From contig OX465112.1 of the NCBI GenBank assembly GCA_949987565.1, positions 12,354,536 through 12,418,535 on the forward strand: a stretch of DNA of 64,000 nucleotides. Reading direction: 5' to 3'. The notes under the pieces were generated by a model. It searched no databases. It was not told the DNA's origin and was given only the letters and a program-made list of their open reading frames with translations. Both the position numbers and the translations under genes were made by a program. Source of the stretch: Luidia sarsii (Eukaryota > Echinodermata > Asteroidea > Paxillosida > Luidiidae). Of the stretch, positions 1 through 10,480 are shown piece after piece (the first letter of the stretch is position 1; the number at the start of each line of letters is the position of its first letter).

Positions 1-1164
1 GTTTTCCTCCATGGTACAAGTGACTCCCGCTCCCCTCAGTCTGGATGTATGTATATGCATGGAGGAATAAGGAGATCCTCCATGGTATATGTACGTGATC
101 CTCCCGCCATGTTTTCCGCAGATTATGTTATCGGTAGGCCTATTATACCCTACAATAAATCTTCATTGAATTAAGATCGAATTTTTTCTTTAGAAAAGTT
201 TCAGATTTGTTTCAACCAAAACGTCGTGGTAAGACCGCGCTGATGGCCGTTGCAAAGTCTCATCAATCCTCTTGTAAACCCATTTCCAAACACGGGTGAT
301 CGGCACGTGGTGCAGTCCTGCAGAGCTTGTCTGTACGAAGTAAAAGAAGGAAAGGCCTATCTGTTAATTTTAGCTGTGCGTTGGGCGAGGCTTTTGATGT
401 ACTGCACTGCACATGAACGTTTGTGATTGATAAAAAAAGATTAATATCAAAGCAGGGCAAGAAAAAACCACGTGTGCCGCAAACGTGCTACCGCAGGTTA
501 GACTTATTCAAAGTCGAGGCCCGTTTATTTTGTGTTCATAACACGTACAGTGCAAATGGACATGTACATTACATTGTAGGTATTTGTACATGTACATACA
601 TCATACATGTACATGGGTGAACGTTGCGTGTGAACGCTCGGAGAAGTTTATCTAGTCGAGTGCTCAGCCGAACCCCCGCCGTGATTTTTTACTTTTTATT
701 AGCAGCGAAGTTTACAATGACAGCTCGTGTGAACATACCCACAGACTTCCTTATCAGCCGAGCATTCCTCCGTGATCTGAGATATCAACTCGGATCAGTG
801 GTCAAATTGCCACAATCACTCTCACCCCCCCCCAAAAAAAAACCCAACAACCCCAAAACCAACAATCCCGAGGTGTGGTCCGTACAATAGGTTTTTTTTT
901 TGCGATGAAGATTCACCTCAAACATCAACCTCATTGTTTTGGTACCCTAGCGCCAATCAACTTTATTGCCACGCAGACGGCGCTTAGTCTACCACCAACT
1001 GATGAGAAAAGTCAACAGTATCCAAGCGGTTACCACATCTGTCAACACCTTGCCTCCGTGAGTGCGTCCTCCATGGCGCTAGACTGGTGATCCTACGCAG
1101 GCGCAGGCAGACTTGATGGACTGTCACGTCGAATGTGGTTTCCATCAGAGCTCTTACTCTAATA
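1..1164. other. Gene-free left edge, CATG/TGTACA-rich
   Basis: No convincing exon is visible on either strand; open frames are short and have no recognisable motif. The stretch contains repeated words such as TCCATGG and TACATGTACA (for example around 545-616) and short homopolymers near 828-845 and 892-901. It is probably intergenic repeat-derived DNA. Confidence 0.5.
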
Positions 1165-1414
1165 TGTGACCCGGCACATCATAATGAGGAATAACCCCCA
1201 CTTTTGAGATTTTGAGATCTTCTAATGATGTGAAAGAGTGTACCATTACCTTTCAAATGATATCAAAATTTCCTCCAATACATTAACTTTACGAAAATAC
1301 AAAAAAAAAGAAAATTGTTTTTTAATCGAATTGAGAAGATACTTTGACTTTAGGCGTTGTTTACTCGAAAAGTGTTTTGGTGGGATATTTCTCATGTCGC
1401 TGTGCCAGGTCACA
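1165..1414. mobile_element. TA-flanked MITE, copy 1
   Basis: A 250-bp element bounded by inverted ends TGTGACCCGGCACA and TGTGCCAGGTCACA (one mismatch between the arms), with TA on both sides. It has an A/T-rich interior and no coding capacity. A second copy in the opposite orientation lies at 15449-15690 and shares interior words such as CACTTTTCGAGTAAAC and CTCAAAATCTCAAAAGTG on opposite strands. The TA duplication and short size suggest a non-autonomous Tc1/mariner-type element; the family assignment is inference. Confidence 0.75.
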
Positions 1415-2184
1415 TATATCAATGCGTGATACCTCCATGTTCCATGGTACAACCATGGTACAACTGAACACCCTAGCTCTGTACGTAATGTAGACTGTAG
1501 TGGGCGTTTTTTAACTTGGGTAAGGCGATCAGATAGCTCCCGTGCACGCAGCGAATTACAATGGTCGTCAATCAGCGTGTTTCTACTGACGAAAGGTTGC
1601 CGGGTGTCTCCGTGCGTCTTCGGCCGGGTGTTTCTGGGTGGAGTGTCCAGTAGAAACACAATCGGGCGTCGAATTTTCCGAACGTCATCCGAAACACGCT
1701 GAATGTGATCGTGATCTGATTATGATCTGATAGCTGAAGACCGTGCGATTATCCCCATGATACTTGATAGTGTACGTATACGGCAGAAAAACTGTACATG
1801 CATATTACGGGAAAACTTGGAAATGCTATACAGAATACATGTACACACGTGTTTTTTCATACGATTATAGTAAAACCATGATAAAAACTAGTTGCGGTAA
1901 CCGTAACCCTCATCCTCCCGAGGGTCGGAGTAAACGTGCGCTTTTACTTTTGACTGATTTCTGCGCATAGGCCGGTTGTAAATATAGTACATTTAGGCCT
2001 ACATGCACATGTACAGTACATGTTTATTATGTTCACTACTTCTAGCACCATCGTGTGCAACACGCAATATTCATTATTCCTATATACCTAGTATAACTGT
2101 GTAGAAACTTCCTCCATGGTACACAACTACTAGCATGCGTACACCTACATGTACATGTGTGTACATGTGTCCCTCCATGATGTG
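1415..2184. other. Gene-free intergenic DNA
   Basis: No supported gene. Short words CCATGGTACA recur near 1441-1462 and 2114-2124. Open frames here are short and unrecognised. Confidence 0.4.
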
Positions 2185-2355
2185 TAATACGTGATGTACA
2201 TGTACATGTACAGTACATATGCATTGTACACTGTACACAATACTGTACGCAGTACATGTACATGTACATGTACACTGTACATGTACATGTACACTGTACA
2301 TAATTATACAGTGTACATGTACACTAGTACATGTACATGTACATGTACACTGTGT
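2185..2355. repeat. Palindromic TGTACA/TACATG repeat
   Basis: About 170 bp built almost entirely from TGTACA, TACATG and CATGTACA words. Each word is self-complementary, so the tract can fold at many registers on both strands. Shorter runs occur at about 545-616 and 51850-51868. Open frames across it translate to Met/Tyr/Cys/Thr-rich peptides and are repeat artefacts. Confidence 0.85.
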
Positions 2356-4199
2356 GTACGTACTGCAGTACTTGTTAATAGCCTGAAGGTCCGAAACGAT
2401 TACCCACGTAACATAAACAACAGTCGCCTAACTTGGTAAGAGGAGGGGGGGGGGTAGGCCTCCACCCCCACACCCCCTGGCCCCTAAAGTGCCCCCAAAA
2501 GAGCCCCCGTAAATAACGAACGAAACGTCAGACCGTCAAATTTCTGGAGATATTGAAGTCACCAATCTGTTTGCAACCTTTTGCATTCTTTTACATTCAC
2601 GTCTATAATGAGAGCCGATCCGATAAGAACGACTACCCTGGAAGCAGTGAAAGATCCTGTTCAGTATATTTTGTTGTTGTTGAGTAAATAGCGTTAGCCA
2701 TTTCCTTGCTAGCCTCTAAAAAAGGCTCTATGATTCAACCATGGAGGAAGATTCAACCATCCTCCATGATTCAACCATGGAGGAAGATTCAACCATGATT
2801 CAACTATACTATAAAGACACCAACTGGGAGCAATACAAGTCCAACCGTTGGATTGTGCTGGTCAAGGATCGCAACTTACTATAAATCGCAAGACGATGAG
2901 CGATGCACAAAAACCATAAGGCCGATTGTATATTGAGTTACGATGCATCGCAAGGCTATGGTGAAATCATGGTGATATCCACCCGCGTTGTACTACTAAC
3001 AAGGCCAGGTGATCAATTCTGCTAATGTGGGTAATAATGTACCTGCTGCTCAACCATTCATGGCTCGAGTAAATTGAAAACCCAGTGTTCCTTTCTTCAT
3101 CGAGTGTCGTCGGGTCCCGTCAGGAGTTCAGTTGGCCCGAGATTTTAAAAAAAACGACAACTGAGAAATGAGCAAAAACTTTTGTTTCCCCGAGACCTGA
3201 GCAAAAAATTCACTCCTCCCACGAGAAGTTCAACTCCTAGTCCTGTAGGCCTATACATCCCAGAAGCGCGTCTCAGGTCCCCAGCGACCATATTTTGGAA
3301 TTTGTTGACCATACTTGAAACGTGGTTAACTCAACTTAGTTCATTAGCCCATAACAAGCCACGCTCTCTAAAGCCTGGACTGGCTTCTTTTTTATATAAA
3401 AAAAGGTCCTGCTAGGATCGAAACGTCAGGCCCTCTAACCTTTTGTGATTTGTTGTATAGCAGGCCATTTTTAGTCAGTGACCAGTTCGCAACAGTTTTT
3501 TTGTATAAATTTTACTTATTTTCTCGTCATTTCACATGCCGGTAACCGCAACACCCTCCACCCTTCCGCCGTAGCACCCATTATAAGTTACGTCATTTAT
3601 AAACAATTCCCTCGAAACGCGAGGCACTTTGGAGCCAACTTGCCTGCATAATATAATTAGCTTGTCAACCAGTGGTCCTTAATTTATTCGTGGCGGCTTC
3701 AACTCTCCTTGGTCCATTCCTGGTCGTGCCCCAAGGGTGCACCGCGCACAGCTGTTCTTCTGCGTTCAACAGGTTGGACCATGGATGGATGAACCTTCCT
3801 CCGTGGATGAACCAAGGAGGTATCAGCTGGAATGCGCCTGGAGCCCAATCAGCCCGTGCAATGAGAGCCTCATGCGTGGTATACATTACTGTATATAGTG
3901 TACATGTATACCATGAGGCACTCTCCAAAAAGGAAGCGAATATACTGCATACCAGGTGCTGGAATGACCAACATTTATGTAACCCACACATTAGAAGGGG
4001 TTGACGTTTCGATACGAGAAGAAACGTTCTGTCCCTTAAAGGTGCTGCATGCTGCATGGAATATTAGAGCAGTTTCCTTGCTCAATGGTCGAAACATTAG
4101 ACTCAGTGTGACTGGTTCAGGCTGAAGAAAACAGACAGACAGAATATCAACAGACAGACAGACAGACAGATAGACGGTCAACGCACTTCAACAGACAGA
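2356..4199. other. Gene-free DNA with foldback fragments
   Basis: No exon is supported. Contents include a G run near 2443-2453 and short direct and inverted copies of GATTCAACCATGGAGGA at about 2733-2810. A degraded copy of the CGTAAGTTGAGTTACGAT-type foldback family lies around 2866-2970. Half of the CCTAGCAGGACC foldback family is at about 3400-3500. A short (ACAG)n run lies at about 4130-4180. Confidence 0.5.
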
Positions 4200-4568
4200 A
4201 ATACGAGTACATGAATTTAACAATTTATTTGCCAGAAGAAATATAAAAATGTTTCAAACTCTGACTAAATCGACCCAAATACAAAGCTCCAACGCTAAAA
4301 GGGCAATTTCATAAACAATCACACAAACACCACCCAGGACCAAATTACCAATTTGTACACTACACAGCATAAGCCTATCTGCCATCAAAAATCCCAGTTC
4401 CCACATAATCGCACGCTTTACCCGAGGAGAACAATACAAAATATCCTTTAAAAAGGCTCTCAAGCGGGACAATGAAGAGTAGTAAGAGTCACTAAACTCA
4501 CTCCAAGAAAACAGACAAGGCATGGCGTCCAGAAAAAAAGGTGTTTTTTTTTCTTCAATCTGGAACAT
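4200..4568 (-). mobile_element. Probable 3' end of a 5'-truncated non-LTR retroelement
   Basis: On the minus strand an open frame of roughly 90-100 codons ends at 4254. AATAAA follows about 25 nt later (4224-4229), then the (CTGT)n/(ACAG)n repeat at 4130-4180. The predicted peptide ends in a hydrophobic stretch rich in L, V and I; I do not recognise its family. A stop codon, closely spaced AATAAA and a short microsatellite tail fit the 3' end of a LINE-type copy. The last exon of a cellular gene is the main alternative. The upstream border near 4540-4568 is uncertain because of A/T and C/G homopolymers. Confidence 0.4.
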
Positions 4569-5199
4569 CAACACCCCCCCCCCTTCACCTTCGCGACACA
4601 AACCGCAATTTGAACGGACGCCAAAACCGTTCCTTTGTGTGAACCTTTCCCGCGTCCCGCTAATCCCGCGACCCGCTTTCCTCCTCCGTTCCAGCCGCAA
4701 CTCACAACAAACGGTAATGTACTCGGGTGATTCTGATTGGTGGAGGGCCGCCTTCGACAGATGGTTGACATTCCAACCAGTGGCCTAGCTGGCAACGAAA
4801 AAAAAAAATCCCTGGGAAATGTGGGCCGGCTTTGAGTGCTGGCGTCTTCTTTGATAATAGCTTGGGCGCACCTGGATCGTCCCTAGCGAAAACTTATTTT
4901 AAAGGGGCGTCAACAAGATACAATTGTAGCCGACCTCAGATCTAGCCTGAACGTACGCCATAGCTCCACGTGTACACCATAGCTCCACGTTTACACGAAG
5001 TTGTTACAAAACAAACCTTTAGAATTTGATACTGAAAGCGTTTTGAATGCTTCGTCCTCCTTTGAAATCAACACAGGCCTAGTTAAACCAAAGATACTAG
5101 AGAGGGGGTATCTTTGGTTAAACTCAGCATGCTCAAGTAGATAAATTTGGCACTCTTTGAATAAGGCCATTTAGGAGAACTCCCTTTAAATGGCATGAA
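4569..5199. other. Gene-free spacer with a small hairpin
   Basis: No gene seen. A short inverted repeat lies at 5082-5124, with arms containing AACCAAAGATAC and GTATCTTTGGTT and a loop of about 11 nt. Two copies of the phrase CCATAGCTCCACGT occur at about 4958-4992. Confidence 0.5.
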
Positions 5200-7803
5200 A
5201 CTATTGAAAGCGGTAACCTATTTTTAAAAAGGTGTACTTCCAGACCATGAACCATTTTCCTTCCCCAGATACCAGGGAGTAATTACAAGATAACGATTCT
5301 TTTGGATCATCTACATTGGGTAATAGAGTAAAATTATGTAGCATTCTTCCCAACCCTTGGACAGAGCAAACGTCTGGTATATAGAGGTTAACCCTCAATC
5401 ATGCTTACTATTTGCATTTCAAATGGTACTAATCAATAGACTTTTTTGAGGGGAAAATCGTTTTGGAAGATTTGTACAAATAATCAACCTTACTGTTCAT
5501 GTGCTTACAAATTACAAGCACAAAATGATGTCATAACTTATAATGAATACCTTCACCACCAATTGTTATTAACAATCATTCGTGCAATATATTCAGGGTT
5601 TGGGACAGAAATCACTCACAACATAATTATCCACAACATACTGTCCAAAATGACACCTGGCCATTTATTACTGATCACCACTACCTTAATTTGTTTTCTT
5701 TAAATAATAGAAAAATAACAATATCAGGTTTTAGCCATTAAAGTTGCATCAGGTGAATTACTGATAATACCTTCTCAATTTAAAAGAGACTAGCATTAAA
5801 TAAGGGTCAATATAATGCAGGCAAAACTGCTTGAGAATACATTCTGGTTATAAAATTCAAAATGCCATTAAATAAATGTAACTGAAAGCAATGAGTGAGA
5901 ACAATCAAATGAATACTTTGGCTAGAAGAACAAAATCTATTATGTAATTAAAAATATCAGTCTTTATACACTTGTATCAAAACATTGATACAAAAACTTA
6001 TTTACATGAATCAAAAAGATTTTCAAAAAGATTGGTTGGGGAACTTTGGGTATGCTTAATCAAATCACTGGTTACATGTAAAACACAAGAAAAATTATTT
6101 CTTAAAATTCAGTCATTTCTCTTAATTGTCACAATAAAAATGATTAATTTTAGCATTTAATTTATTTGACTTCCCTTTTCCCCCTCAAATTTTAATAATA
6201 ATTCCTCCCGTAGAACATTGGTGTTCACACTAAAATATTTTCATTATTGTCAAGAAGAACTCTTTCAAAAAACCTATATAGAAAAATCATTGTCAAAATG
6301 TCTTAATTTGATAAAATTTGCATTAACTTAACAAAATAACTGGCAAGAAGAAAACACAGGTGATTTTTTTTCCTTGGTGACCTTTCTCAAGATAGATAAT
6401 TTAAAAGATAGGCCTAACCATTTATCAAAAGTGAAGGTGACATCATCTCAGGCTCAGCTTGATTCAAAACACAGGAGTCAAGAGACCTAAAAAGACTAAA
6501 AATTACTTCTATCAAAATGCAATTTGATATATCAAAAGAAAACTGCTTTATCCATGTAACACTTTCAAGATATTCAGGGCAGCATTTCCTAAAATTCCAA
6601 CCCTCTATTGCATTGGAAATAGGATTTAAAGAATTGTAGATCAATAATTTCAATGACAGTTTCTCAGTGTCAATTAGACTAATACTCATAGATCAGCTAG
6701 ATCACAGCTAGAACTACATGTACATCAACTTTCAAAATGTCCACACACAAAAACGGTTTTATACTTCAGTACTGTACAGATATGATGGGATCCATCATCC
6801 TAGTACAATTCCCACAAGTTGACAGATTCAAAAGCCACAATGCCTGGGACAACAGAAGTCGGCCATCCGGCTATTGCTAAATTACAGTGAAAGAGCCCTG
6901 CTCGGCTCTGAAAATGTTTGGGGTGTACCAAACGATATGAGGATGACAACCAGGTAGGACAACTAAGCAGATTTACTGGGTTACTGCTTGGTGGAAATAA
7001 TTCTAAAAACTAAGTTCTGGCGATGAACTCTTTTGGCAAAATTAGTCAATCTCTGAATCACCCCAATAAAAAAAGACTGATTATCAAATGGATTTCAAAA
7101 ATCAAACATCACTTTGTCTTAAAAAGGGCGTAAACATAAGGCAACCAGCGTCAAGAGGTTGAAGTTTCTTTACAAAATAACAAAGTAAACAAAACCTTGA
7201 ATAAATGCGATTATAATTAAAATTCTCTTCTGCAGTAAGAATACTCAAAGACTGAGAAATCTTTAAAGCTTAAAAAAAATTGGGTTGTGTCACGGCAAGT
7301 CCTTTAAACACAAACAATATATTTTATAGCCTCTTTTATGGGCTCAGTACAATAGGTTTAAACTGAAGGAAAAAAATCCACCTAAAACACACTTTATACA
7401 GTCTCTGTTAACAGCTAAACCCCCATCTGAATCTGTTTTTGTGATGTTCAAGTTAACTATCAAAATTCAAGATTTCTGAGATCAACAATGGTTAAAACAA
7501 ATGCCCATCATATGCAAAAAGTAATGATCCTCTCTCCCTAACTTTTCCATCAAGTAAGGGTGAAGACTAATTTGTATCTCAAATGTTATTTAATATTGAG
7601 GGGATTATTTTCCTGTAAAATTTGCAAAAATGCATGAACAAGCATTCTTAAATTCAATAATGCCAAATTTAAGGCCAAATTTTAAATCCTCTCATAAAAG
7701 AAAAGCAATTTTTATGAGGTTGCTTGTTAGTTTTGTGAATGATAGGAATAAGGGATTTCAAACCCTTGCTTTCAGGTTGTAAGCTTTCTGGTGATAGGAA
7801 TGA
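5200..7803 (-). other. AT-rich DNA downstream of nanos A, possible long 3' UTR
   Basis: This stretch is clearly more A/T-rich than the adjacent nanos coding exon and contains no supported exon. It directly follows the nanos A stop codon on the minus strand, so part of it is likely 3' UTR. A possible polyadenylation signal (ATTAAA on the minus strand) lies at 7589-7594, about 210 nt past the stop. A Pumilio-type octamer TGTAAATA is present on the minus strand at 5999-6006. One such octamer in 2.6 kb of AT-rich DNA is not significant by itself. UTR length cannot be fixed from sequence alone. Confidence 0.35.
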
Positions 7804-8391
7804 CTACATGAACAACTCGTTAATGGTGGTTGTCTGACTTGACTGGGTGACAGTCCTCTTACGTCCAGTGGAGGTGCGGGCTGTCTTCAGGGGCGCTGGG
7901 GGCACCTCTCCCTTAGTGGTAGGGCAGTACTTGATGGTGTGCGAGTAGTCCCCGCTCTGCCCGCACAGTGGGCAAGTGTAGGCCCTCAGGATGGGGCAGG
8001 TGATCTTACCTGACTCGCCCTTGAGCACGTGCGAGGCGAAGACCATCTCGCTCTCCCCGTTGTTCTTGCAGAAGACGCACCATGTGGGCGCAGCCCGGGC
8101 GTGGGCGTGACCCTTGCTGGGGGCCAGGCGGGCACGGCGCCTGGCCTCCAGCGTCTCGGCCGCGTAGGGCCCAGAGGACACCAGACCATAGTCCCGGCCG
8201 TTGCGGTGGAAGTCGTTCATGATGTCCTCTGCATCCGCTGTCACAGCAATTGTCGACGACGTTGTTGTCATTCGGACCACAAGCTCGGCCAGGCCTAGGT
8301 AGTCATTGAATGGGGAGTACTCGGTGGCCAGGTCGTTGGGAAGATGGGCTGATGATGATGGGCGTCCCCAAATACCTGAATTCCTTGTTTC
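7804..8391 (-). CDS. nanos: Nanos A, exon 2 (main coding exon)
   Basis: The exon begins after the acceptor TTCTCGCAG at position 8391 and reads in phase 0 for 195 codons to a stop at 7804. It encodes the NOT1-interacting-like motif, an Arg/Ala-rich linker, both zinc knuckles and a Thr/Ser-rich tail ending in NELFM. The frame is open well upstream of the first internal Met. Motif similarity to nanos B (SPF-DYLGL in both) shows that translation does not begin at that internal Met, so an upstream exon or start is required. Confidence 0.95.
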   Translation of the reverse strand, partial: ETRNSGIWGRPSSSAHLPNDLATEYSPFNDYLGLAELVVRMTTTSSTIAVTADAEDIMNDFHRNGRDYGLVSSGPYAAETLEARRRARLAPSKGHAHARAAPTWCVFCKNNGESEMVFASHVLKGESGKITCPILRAYTCPLCGQSGDYSHTIKYCPTTKGEVPPAPLKTARTSTGRKRTVTQSSQTTTINELFM

Positions 8392-10262
8392 CTGCGAGAA
8401 AATTCACAAAATTTGTATATTTTAAGGCATAAAAAGCTTTGATTTACAAAGAACAGAACTTTGTTACTAAGTGACATTCCTATCCCAAATCTGAAAATAA
8501 GGATTGAGATGCCATCAAAGGTGTTTAGACCTGATTTTTTAACCCAATGTCTCTGACAAAGTTCGAGCTTTGTCTGAAAACCTGGCATTTCTGGACTGAA
8601 ACTTGAAGTCTGGGCATGAAACACCAAATGTATGTTTTCCAAAGAAGCAGGGGAAAATGATATTGGCTGCTGCCAAATCTTATCAGTACTGTTTCCAAAA
8701 AAATTATGACTCGACCCTTCAAATTCAAACACCCCTTTACTGTTGGTGGGGTATGCGTACTAAACCTGCCAGATTTCAAGTCATGGTACATTTTAGCAGT
8801 GTTGGGATTTTTGCTCATGTATATTATGTGGGAAGAAAGAAACTTGAAAATTTAAACGGTATTCACGCAAATCGTGCGCACACATGCGGTGAGTCCCGTG
8901 ACTGTTTTCTGATGTCCAGATGATGTTTGTGCTTGTCAGAAAACAGTCGAGGGACTCACTGCACGGCTCACGGACCTGTCAAAATGTCATCGATTGGCAG
9001 GTATATCGTTTCAAATTTGAAATCAACATGGCCGCCTTTTGTCTCGTCAACTGAGGGGATTTTTCTCTTTTTTCCCCAAACGTCATGTGATTCTCACTTA
9101 ATCCAATGATGGGTGCGTGGGACGGGTGTTTCCGGGGAAAAATCTGGGGGTTTTCGTCAAGGGTAGTCATGGATTTTTTATTTACTTGTGTTTTCCTTTT
9201 AAGTCCCATGGACCCTACTATCACTTGACCCCCTCAAAATTTAAAAAAGGGGTGACTGTAAGGGTCCAAGTTACTCGGACTAGGTTCGTATCCCGCCCTA
9301 GCTGCCTGTATTTTTGCAGCAGGCAACTACCCAAAGCACTGGGCATAGTATTAATTATACATAGAGGATGGCTAACCCTAATGTTAGCAAGACCCAAATT
9401 GAAAGAACAAGGAAAATGCCTGGGAAGTGGGAACTTTTGAACAATTTGAAAAACTGGCAAAAAAAACTTTGACTGGACTGGGACTTGAACCCGAGATCTC
9501 TGGATTAACATACTGGTAAGTTAATCCAGAGATCTCAGATTCAAAATTCATCACAAATCTTACAAGAAATTATAGAGTATGTATATTCAACTTCAAGACA
9601 CTTTGCTATTTCATCTGGAATTAATGTCTGGGTAGGCTTCAGAAACCTTTCACTGACTTTATTTTTTTTGGGGGGGGGATCTCGCACTCCCTTTATATTA
9701 CAATGAGGCAATAAAATAATTACAAATAATAACAAAATTGTGATGTGAAGCACCAAAAATACAATAAAAGACTTGGGTCATGTTGGGAAAAAAAATCCGG
9801 GAATTTTTTTTGTATTTCTTAATTTAATTATTGAAACATGAACTTAAAATTAAATTCAAAATGATTCCAACAAGCGCGCTGCCAAGTCATGGACTGCCTC
9901 TTGAAAACGCCAACTTAACTTTCTTCCAAAGTAAAGAGTTCTCTCCGCCTTTTGATACTAGGTTTTCGTCAAATTTTGAGGAGAATTCAAATTCTCTGGG
10001 AATGGATGCACAATACCCCGCCACCACTGCATGCATGATAATGTACGCGAAGCCCTTCCCCTTGTGTGTGCACTGCATGCAGTGCAGGCCTATGTTCTGG
10101 ATTCCGGATGCATTAAAAGTTATTGGGACCGCGTGCGTTTCCGGTGAATTAATACTAATAACAATAAAGTGGTAACATTTTACTTTCCCCTCAACTTGGT
10201 CAAGGGATACTCACCTCCCAGAATGTCTGTCCGGACCTAGTTTGAGCCATGTCGTTCATCAT
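7804..10262 (-). CDS. nanos: Nanos A, two-exon nanos-family translational repressor (gene span)
   Basis: Nanos proteins bind mRNA 3' UTRs with Pumilio and recruit the CCR4-NOT deadenylase. In echinoderms and most animals they act in germ-line founder cells (family knowledge). The predicted protein is 211 aa from two exons (10262-10215 and 8391-7804). Residues about 41-57 contain SPFNDYLGLAELV, resembling the NOT1-interacting motif but with Phe where vertebrate proteins have Trp. Two CCHC knuckles are complete: C121, C124, H137, C148 and C156, C159, H167, C172, with exact C-X2-C-X12-H-X10-C and C-X2-C-X7-H-X4-C spacing. A paralogue lies 3.7 kb upstream on the same strand. The symbol is generic because I cannot assign nanos1, 2 or 3. 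Confidence 0.93.
8883..8965. ncRNA. Candidate pre-miRNA-like hairpin in the nanos A intron
   Basis: Arm 1 (8889-8912, GTGAGTCCC then ACTGTTTTCTGA) pairs with arm 2 (8936-8959) across a 23-nt loop. The 24-bp core has only one G-A mismatch and one G-U wobble in RNA, and outer pairs extend the stem to about 30 bp. Size and loop resemble a metazoan pre-miRNA, but a tiny foldback transposon would look similar. No seed match to a known miRNA was recognised, and strand of expression is unknown. Confidence 0.3.
9456..9545 (-). repeat. tRNA-derived SINE fragments in inverted arrangement
   Basis: The sequence after GGCAAAAAAAACTTTGACTG reads, on the minus strand, as a tRNA-like B box (GGTTCAAGTCC) preceded by CCAGAGATCTCG. 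It matches the SINE family seen at 35433-35545 and elsewhere. A second partial copy follows in the opposite sense and forms a 17-bp stem with the first. Confidence 0.6.
10215..10262 (-). CDS. nanos: Nanos A, exon 1 (predicted, 16 codons)
   Basis: On the minus strand, ATGATG opens a 16-codon frame (MMNDMAQTRSGQTFWE) that ends exactly at a consensus donor GAG|GTGAGT. It finishes in phase 0, the phase needed by the acceptor of exon 2 at 8391. An in-frame TAA lies four codons upstream of the first ATG, so the coding sequence must start here if the exon is real. Too short for ordinary ORF detection. Transcript support is lacking. Confidence 0.68.
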
Positions 10263-10480
10263 GGTGCGAGCAATTTATCGGTCTCTGACGCGCTTGAAAC
10301 GATTCGAAGCTTGTTTATTATTTGACAGGCTTTTCTCGTTCCGCACTTGGCCGTTTCAGTAGGGTTGACTGGCAGTGCACGTGTAGCCGGCGATACATAC
10401 GCTGTTGGGAAGTGGGCGGGGCCAACGGCGCAGATCGAACTCGATCGGTGACGTAACATCCGTTTTCAGCCAATCAACAT
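10263..10480 (-). promoter_or_regulatory. Probable nanos A promoter region
   Basis: This stretch lies immediately upstream of the predicted first exon. It contains an inverted CCAAT element (GATTGGCT on the minus strand, near 10468-10476) about 200 bp from the ATG. No clear TATA box was found, unlike nanos B. A short GC-rich repeat of GTCGCCC (about four copies, 10765-10798) lies further upstream. Confidence 0.35.

Larger units (their letters stand above)
8392..10214 (-). other. Nanos A intron (predicted) with hairpin and SINE fragments
   Basis: Predicted 1.8-kb intron between exon 1 (donor GAG|GTGAGT) and exon 2 (acceptor TTCTCGCAG). It holds a strong hairpin at 8883-8965 and tRNA-like SINE fragments at about 9456-9545. 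Those fragments form a second stem: the arms GAGATCTCTGGATTAAC and its complement are 17 bp around a loop of about 10 nt. No other coding exon is seen. Open frames at about 8295-8930 show no recognisable domain. Confidence 0.65.

Noticed and set aside
2042..2439. Met/Tyr/Cys-rich frames on both strands
   Set aside because: They are translations of the palindromic TGTACATG repeat.
5999..6006. Pumilio site TGTAAATA as evidence of nanos autoregulation
   Set aside because: A single octamer in 2.6 kb of AT-rich DNA is expected by chance, and the UTR extent is unknown.
7804..8280. Nanos A beginning at the first codon of the shorter frame (8280)
   Set aside because: That codon is GTG, and starting there would remove the DYLGL motif shared with nanos B.
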